A stretch of 64,000 bases of DNA, taken from contig NZ_VLLA01000010.1 in NCBI RefSeq assembly GCF_007830635.1, positions 1-64,000 on the forward strand, written 5' to 3'. This stretch comes from Bradyrhizobium huanghuaihaiense. Lineage in GTDB: Bacteria; Pseudomonadota; Alphaproteobacteria; Rhizobiales; Xanthobacteraceae. Within the stretch, counting starts at the first letter, position 1. Each line of letters opens with the position of its first letter. The translations under genes were made by a program, and so were the position numbers. The notes beneath the pieces are model-generated. The model was not told the DNA's origin. It did no database searches and was given only the letters and a program-made list of their open reading frames with translations. Of the stretch, positions 60,330-64,000 are shown one piece after another.

Positions 60330-61199
60330 CTAAAAATTCACGCCGAACACCAGTCGCGCCTGATGGCGCTCGAAATTGACGAGGTCCAGATTGCCGCCTG
60401 CGCCGGCCGGGCGACCCCAGGCCTGCATGCTCCAGCTCAGGGTCAGCCGCGACTTCTCCGATAGCTGGAAATAGGCCGTCGGCCCGACAAACAGAGCCTG
60501 GCCTGAGAACTCCCCGAGGCCGATGCCCTCATATTGTCGGAAATAGCGCATCTCGCCGCCGAGCAGCACGTTGGGGCGCACCCGCGCCAGGGCGGCAAAC
60601 GCCGCGCCGATGGTCGAACTCTTCTCGGACGTCCCCGCCAGCTCGAAGCGTGCCCATTCCGGCTGATAGATCAAATTGAGCGCGCCGATGACGAAGTTCG
60701 GCACGAGCTCGCGGTCGAAGGCGAGCGTGAAGTCGGTGCCGTACATCCGCCCCTTGGCGCCGCTGGTCTCGTCGATACGGTCGCCATGGAGCTCGGCGGC
60801 GATGGTGAGACCGAACGGAGCACGCTCGCGATCAAGCAGGCGGTAACGCAGGTCGAGCGAGGCGCCCTGGAAATTGAACTGGCGGCGGTCGTCGATGTCG
60901 GGGACGCCGGTGATGTCGTGCAGGCTGGCCGTGCCGCCGAGCTCGATGCGGAAGTTCGGCAGCGGCACCACTTCGATCTCGACCTCCTGCGCGAGGGCAC
61001 GATAGGCGCCGTCGCCCTTGCCGAAGCGGCCCGTGGTCTGGGTCTGAAATTCGCGCTCGCCGACGTTGCCGACATCGGTGCCGATCATGAAGCCGAAGAT
61101 GTGCTCGGTATCAAAACCCTCTTCGGCGCCTGCGCATGCCGGCGCGAGCGCGACCGTGCACGCGACCGCCATCCAAATTGTGTGGGCTCCAATGCGCAT
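60330..61199 (-). CDS. Outer-membrane beta-barrel protein
   Basis: A protein of 289 residues with a signal peptide (MAVACTVALAPACAGAEE). The mature part alternates aromatic and polar residues in beta strands (FNFQGASLDLRYRLLDRERA, FGLTIAAELHGDRIDETSG, SRLTLSWSMQAWGRPAGAGG) and ends in Phe (HQARLVFGVNF), as outer-membrane barrels do. It resembles phenol-pathway/MetA-like transport barrels. It sits 63 bp after the pqqA stop on the same strand, so pqqA may be co-transcribed with it. Confidence 0.7.
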   Translation of the reverse strand: MRIGAHTIWMAVACTVALAPACAGAEEGFDTEHIFGFMIGTDVGNVGEREFQTQTTGRFGKGDGAYRALAQEVEIEVVPLPNFRIELGGTASLHDITGVPDIDDRRQFNFQGASLDLRYRLLDRERAPFGLTIAAELHGDRIDETSGAKGRMYGTDFTLAFDRELVPNFVIGALNLIYQPEWARFELAGTSEKSSTIGAAFAALARVRPNVLLGGEMRYFRQYEGIGLGEFSGQALFVGPTAYFQLSEKSRLTLSWSMQAWGRPAGAGGNLDLVNFERHQARLVFGVNF

Positions 61200-61262
61200 C
61201 CGGCGAACACTACCACGGCTCCGATGGCATTCGCCACCGAAGCCGCGGCAGGTTCGTCAGTC

Positions 61263-61343
61263 TTACTTGCGCGCAGCGCAGGCGTACATGTTGATTTCCA
61301 TGCCGACCGGCACTTCCACGATCTTCGGAGCTTTCCAAGCCAT
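61263..61343 (-). CDS. pqqA: PqqA, precursor peptide of pyrroloquinoline quinone
   Basis: A 26-residue peptide starting MAWKAPKIVEVPVGMEIN and ending YACAARK. The Glu16-x3-Tyr20 pair (EINMY) is the pair cross-linked to build PQQ. The ATG at 61343 follows GGGAGACCCCGA. No pqqB-E gene is adjacent, so this pqqA is separated from the rest of the pathway, or is an extra copy. PQQ is the cofactor of XoxF, encoded 0.9 kb away on the other strand. Confidence 0.95.
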   Translation of the reverse strand: MAWKAPKIVEVPVGMEINMYACAARK

Positions 61344-61386
61344 TCGGGGTCTCCCAAGGGATTGAGCGCGACATCGCGCGGGGCAA

Positions 61387-61415
61387 AACCTAGGGCTGCA
61401 TCATGCACAGTGCAA
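61387..61415 (-). promoter_or_regulatory. Candidate pqqA promoter
   Basis: On the minus strand TTGCAC (61415-61410) and TAGGTT (61392-61387) are 17 bp apart, a sigma-70-like spacing, 44 bases before the pqqA ATG. Assigned by eye only. Confidence 0.35.
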
Positions 61416-61504
61416 GCTGGAATCGAACCGCTGTTACAGCGAACTGTCGAATATTGCTTGCGAATTTCGCTCTCGTGCAAATCGCCTTCGCTCCCAGTCA
61501 AGCG

Positions 61505-61891
61505 CTACCGCAGCAATCGCAGCAGCGCCCGGCCGGCGCGCGAGTTGAGCTCCTTTGCATCCAGCGTTCCGTCCTTGTCGGGATTGGCCGCATTGAAGCG
61601 CTGCTCCACCACGGACAGATATTCGTCGAGCGTGAGAGTCCCGTCGCGATCGGGATCGGCCGCGGCGAGCTCCTTCGCCGTTAACCGTCCGCGCAATTCG
61701 CGCGCGTCCAGCGTGCCGTCGTGATCGGGATCGAGCTTTGCGAACAGCGCGCTCGCAGCCTTCTTCACCTCGGCCAGATCGAGCGTGCCGTCATTGTCGG
61801 TATCGAACATCTTGACGGCGGATGCCGACCAGGCCGGGCCGGACAGAACTGCAAGCGTGAGCGCAAGTGCAACAGAGCGACGCGATATCAT
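61505..61891 (-). CDS. lanM: Lanmodulin-like EF-hand lanthanide-binding protein
   Basis: A protein of 128 residues. ATG 61891 (GGGAGGTCTTG upstream) opens a signal peptide (about 1-24), so the protein is periplasmic. Four 12-residue EF loops are at 30-41 (DTDNDGTLDLAE), 54-65 (DPDHDGTLDARE), 79-90 (DPDRDGTLTLDE) and 103-114 (NPDKDGTLDAKE). Pro at loop position 2 in three loops, the 12-13-residue gaps between loops, Asn at the start of loop 4 and the helices (EQRFNAANPD, GRALLRLLR) match Methylorubrum lanmodulin, which binds lanthanides at picomolar level. Differences: loop 1 has Thr at position 2 and loop 3 has Thr instead of Asp at position 9. It is divergent from xoxF. A calcium-binding role cannot be excluded without binding data. 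Confidence 0.88.
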   Translation of the reverse strand: MISRRSVALALTLAVLSGPAWSASAVKMFDTDNDGTLDLAEVKKAASALFAKLDPDHDGTLDARELRGRLTAKELAAADPDRDGTLTLDEYLSVVEQRFNAANPDKDGTLDAKELNSRAGRALLRLLR

Positions 61892-62223
61892 CAAGACCTC
61901 CCAGACCAAGAGCCCCGATTCGAGCGGGATCAGAGCAACATAAGTCGGCAAGGCGAGCCCAGGTTCAAGCAGAATTACAACCTGCGCGCCGCAACCTCAG
62001 GGAACCCAGGTGCCGCACCTGTGCCCGAGCACTGCGTCATGCCGCGGAATTTTTCCAGCGCCTGCACGCAAGTGAGAGTCGTCTGTAAGGTCTCCGTCAG
62101 GTGACTGGCATCCGGCGCTCAACATATCCGCGTCGCGATTACGACTTTCGTATTGACGCGTTTTGCATTCGGGCGGAGTGTTGCCGTCGCAGCGTCAAAA
62201 GGCGCGCATATTGGGAGGAACGG
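61892..62223. promoter_or_regulatory. Shared lanM-xoxF control region
   Basis: 332 bp between the divergent lanM and xoxF starts, with no gene. A perfect 6-3-6 inverted repeat CAGGTGCCGCACCTG lies at 62007-62021, about 116 bp from lanM and 203 bp from xoxF. A strong ribosome site (GGGAGGAACGG) precedes xoxF. Promoters are presumed; no -35/-10 pair is claimed. Confidence 0.5.
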
Positions 62224-63888
62224 ATGAAACGCTTTGCGATGGCCGCGGGCCTCGTCATGCTTGCATCGACGTGTGCGTACGCACAGACCACCGAGCAGCT
62301 GGTCAAGGGCGCGACCGATACATCGAACGTTCTCAACTATGGGATGGGCTACAATCTGCAGCGCTTCTCGACGCTGAACCAGATCAACAAGGACACCGTC
62401 AAGAACCTCGTCCCGGTCTGGAACTACTCCTTCAATGACGATCGCAGCGAGGAATCGCAGCCGCTGGTGTACCAGGGCGTGATCTACGTGACCTCCCACA
62501 ACGCGACCATGGCGGTCGATGCCAAGACCGGCAAGCAGATCTGGAAATCCAAGATCGAATATCCCGCCGAGACGCCGCGTATCGTCTGCTGCGGCATCAT
62601 CAATCGCGGCGCGGCGCTCTACGACGGCAAGGTGTTCCGAACCACGTTGGATGCCAACGTGATCGCGCTCGACGCCAAGGACGGCAAGGAGCTGTGGCGG
62701 CAGAAGGCGGCCGACATCAAGGAAGGCTATTCGATGACGGTGGCGCCGCTGGTCGCCGACGGTGTCGTCATCACCGGCATCTCCGGCGCCGAGTTCGGCA
62801 CCCGCGGCTTCATCGACGGCTGGGATCCGGCGACGGGCAAGCATCTCTGGCGTACCCATTCGATTCCCTCGCCGGACGAGCCCGGCGGCGACACCTGGAA
62901 GGGCGACACCTGGAAGCTCGGCGGCGGCTCGACCTGGATCACCGGGTCCTACGATCCCGAGCTGAACACGGTGTATTGGGGCATCGGCAATCCCGGCCCG
63001 TTCAATTCGGCGGTTCGCCCCGGCGACAATCTCTATACCTGCTCCGTGCTGGCGATGGATCCCAAGACCGGCAAGATCAAGTGGCATTACCAGTTCTCGC
63101 CGAACAATCCGTTCGACTATGACTCGGTGGCCGAGATGGTGCTCGCCGACATGAACGTGGAGGGCAAGCCGACCAAGGTGCTGATGGACGCCAACCGCAA
63201 CGGCTTCTTCTACGTGCTCGACCGCACCAATGGAAAGCTGCTCGCGGCCAACCCCTACGTAAAGGTCAACTGGGCGACCGGCATCGACATGAAGACGGGC
63301 CGTCCGATCGAGACCGATGTCAGCAAGGACGCGCGCGAAGGCAAGAAAGTGACGGTCTATCCGTCGATCCTCGGTGGCAAGAACTGGGAGCCGATGTCGT
63401 TCAACCCGCAGACCGGCCTCGCCTACGCCAACACCCTCGCCTTCGGCGGCAGGTACAAGACCGAGCCCGTTACCTTCAAGCAGGGTGAATGGTATCTCGG
63501 CATGGACCTCACCGACCTCTGGGAATGGGGTGACGGCGCGCGCGGTCATCTGAAGGCGATCGATCCCATGACCGGCAAGGCCAAGTGGGAAGCTCCCGCC
63601 GACATTCCGCGCTTCTCCGGCGTGCTGTCGACCGCGGGCGGCGTCGTCTTCACCGGCGCGCTGACCGGCGAGTTCGAAGCCTTCGATGCCGACACCGGCA
63701 AGAAGCTCTGGCAGTTCCAGACCGGCTCGGGCATCGAGGGACAACCGGTGACCTGGCAGCAGGACGGCGTGCAGTATGTCGCGGTCACGAGCGGCTATGG
63801 CGGCGTCTACTCGCTGTTCTCCGGCGACGAGCGGCTTGCCAAGGTGCCGCCCGGCGGCTCGCTGTGGGTTTTTGCGGTCAAGCAGTAA
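62224..63888 (+). CDS. xoxF: XoxF, lanthanide-dependent PQQ methanol dehydrogenase
   Basis: A protein of 554 residues from ATG 62224. Signal peptide about 1-20 (AYA-QTTEQL), so periplasmic. It is the eight-bladed quinoprotein propeller with W-motif repeats (AVDAKTGKQIWKSK, ALDAKDGKELWRQ, AIDPMTGKAKWEAP, AFDADTGKKLWQF). The vicinal disulfide is Cys122-Cys123 (RIVCCG). The active-site base is Asp298, and Asp300 two residues later (NPFDYDSVAE) is the extra Asp that marks lanthanide-dependent XoxF; MxaF has Ala there. Metal ligands Glu190 (SGAEFG) and Asn256 (GIGNPGPFN) are present. It oxidises methanol to formaldehyde or formate with electrons passing to XoxG. The next gene starts 10 bp later. 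Confidence 0.98.
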   Translation: MKRFAMAAGLVMLASTCAYAQTTEQLVKGATDTSNVLNYGMGYNLQRFSTLNQINKDTVKNLVPVWNYSFNDDRSEESQPLVYQGVIYVTSHNATMAVDAKTGKQIWKSKIEYPAETPRIVCCGIINRGAALYDGKVFRTTLDANVIALDAKDGKELWRQKAADIKEGYSMTVAPLVADGVVITGISGAEFGTRGFIDGWDPATGKHLWRTHSIPSPDEPGGDTWKGDTWKLGGGSTWITGSYDPELNTVYWGIGNPGPFNSAVRPGDNLYTCSVLAMDPKTGKIKWHYQFSPNNPFDYDSVAEMVLADMNVEGKPTKVLMDANRNGFFYVLDRTNGKLLAANPYVKVNWATGIDMKTGRPIETDVSKDAREGKKVTVYPSILGGKNWEPMSFNPQTGLAYANTLAFGGRYKTEPVTFKQGEWYLGMDLTDLWEWGDGARGHLKAIDPMTGKAKWEAPADIPRFSGVLSTAGGVVFTGALTGEFEAFDADTGKKLWQFQTGSGIEGQPVTWQQDGVQYVAVTSGYGGVYSLFSGDERLAKVPPGGSLWVFAVKQ

Positions 63889-63898
63889 CCACGGCACG

Positions 63899-64000
63899 AT
63901 GCTGAAAGACGTAGCCCAGAAGACGGTGGCGACGATCGCCACCGTCGCGGTGCTGACGGTCGCGCTTGCGGCGACCGTCCGCGCCGCGGATGACGCAACC
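63899..64000 (+). CDS. Start of an exported protein, probably XoxG cytochrome c (partial)
   Basis: Thirty-four codons are visible, from ATG 63899, 10 bp after the xoxF stop. They encode a signal peptide (basic start, then ATIATVAVLTVALAATVRAA). In xox operons this position is taken by xoxG, the cytochrome that accepts electrons from XoxF. No heme motif is within the window, so the identity is inferred from position only. Confidence 0.6.
   Translation, partial: MLKDVAQKTVATIATVAVLTVALAATVRAADDAT

Noticed and set aside
62119..63942. 607-codon open frame antisense to xoxF
   Set aside because: It is the reverse of a strongly biased high-GC gene; its protein has no recognisable domain and the plus strand encodes a textbook XoxF.
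1..64000. tRNA, rRNA or CRISPR array
   Set aside because: No cloverleaf sequence, conserved rRNA segment or regularly spaced direct repeats were seen; a covariance-model search would be the decisive test.

Overview
The window looks like chromosome of a Bradyrhizobium-type alphaproteobacterium. This is inferred from the high-GC codon usage, the many small rhizobial proteins (DUF3551, short conserved hypotheticals), the dispersed GC-rich palindromes in intergenic spaces, and a XoxF-type methanol oxidation locus arranged as in Bradyrhizobium. No rRNA, tRNA or CRISPR array was seen.

Layout. 1-20.5 kb is accessory and mosaic. It holds the end of an IS3-family element, a SAM/adenylate-cyclase/AAA/TPR regulator broken by a frameshift, an integrative element (about 8.2-14.0 kb: serine recombinase, DUF5681 protein, Toprim primase, P-loop helicase-like ATPase, excisionase/AlpA regulators), then many small secreted or hypothetical genes, one frameshifted and one reduced to a fragment. 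20.7-29.8 kb is housekeeping and stress: DUF2798, a coiled-coil membrane protein, a ClC channel, a class II aldolase, MarC, a DUF892 ferritin-like protein, Hsp20, Lon and HU. 30.1-38.5 kb is catabolic: a thiolase, a Tat-exported GH1 beta-glucosidase, and a translationally coupled operon (extradiol dioxygenase, FAD monooxygenase, fumarylacetoacetate-hydrolase-type enzyme, Bug-type binding protein) facing a divergent GntR regulator with two TGTACA sites. 38.5-40.3 kb carries small hypotheticals, one interrupted by an in-frame stop.

40.4-64.0 kb is the most interesting part: a nearly continuous lanthanide/PQQ methanol-oxidation island. It contains a TonB-dependent receptor, a sensor kinase/LuxR regulator pair, S-formylglutathione hydrolase, a PQQ-associated ABC transporter (binding protein, beta-propeller, ATPase, permease), XoxJ, a CxxxCW rhodanese-like protein, a quinoprotein-relay metallohydrolase, a SoxYZ-like carrier, a second NitT/TauT-like ABC transporter, an outer-membrane beta-barrel, an orphan 26-residue PqqA, a lanmodulin homologue with four EF-hands, XoxF with the Asp-Tyr-Asp lanthanide signature, and the start of what is probably the XoxG cytochrome.

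How they may work together (family knowledge plus inference): the outer-membrane receptor and an ABC system bring lanthanide into the cell, lanmodulin binds it in the periplasm, PqqA is the precursor of the PQQ cofactor, XoxF with lanthanide and PQQ oxidises methanol in the periplasm, XoxG/XoxJ and the relay proteins support it, and FghA carries out the S-formylglutathione step of glutathione-linked formaldehyde oxidation. lanM and xoxF diverge from one 332-bp intergenic region that contains a perfect inverted repeat. pqqB-E, the formaldehyde dehydrogenase and most of xoxG lie outside the window.
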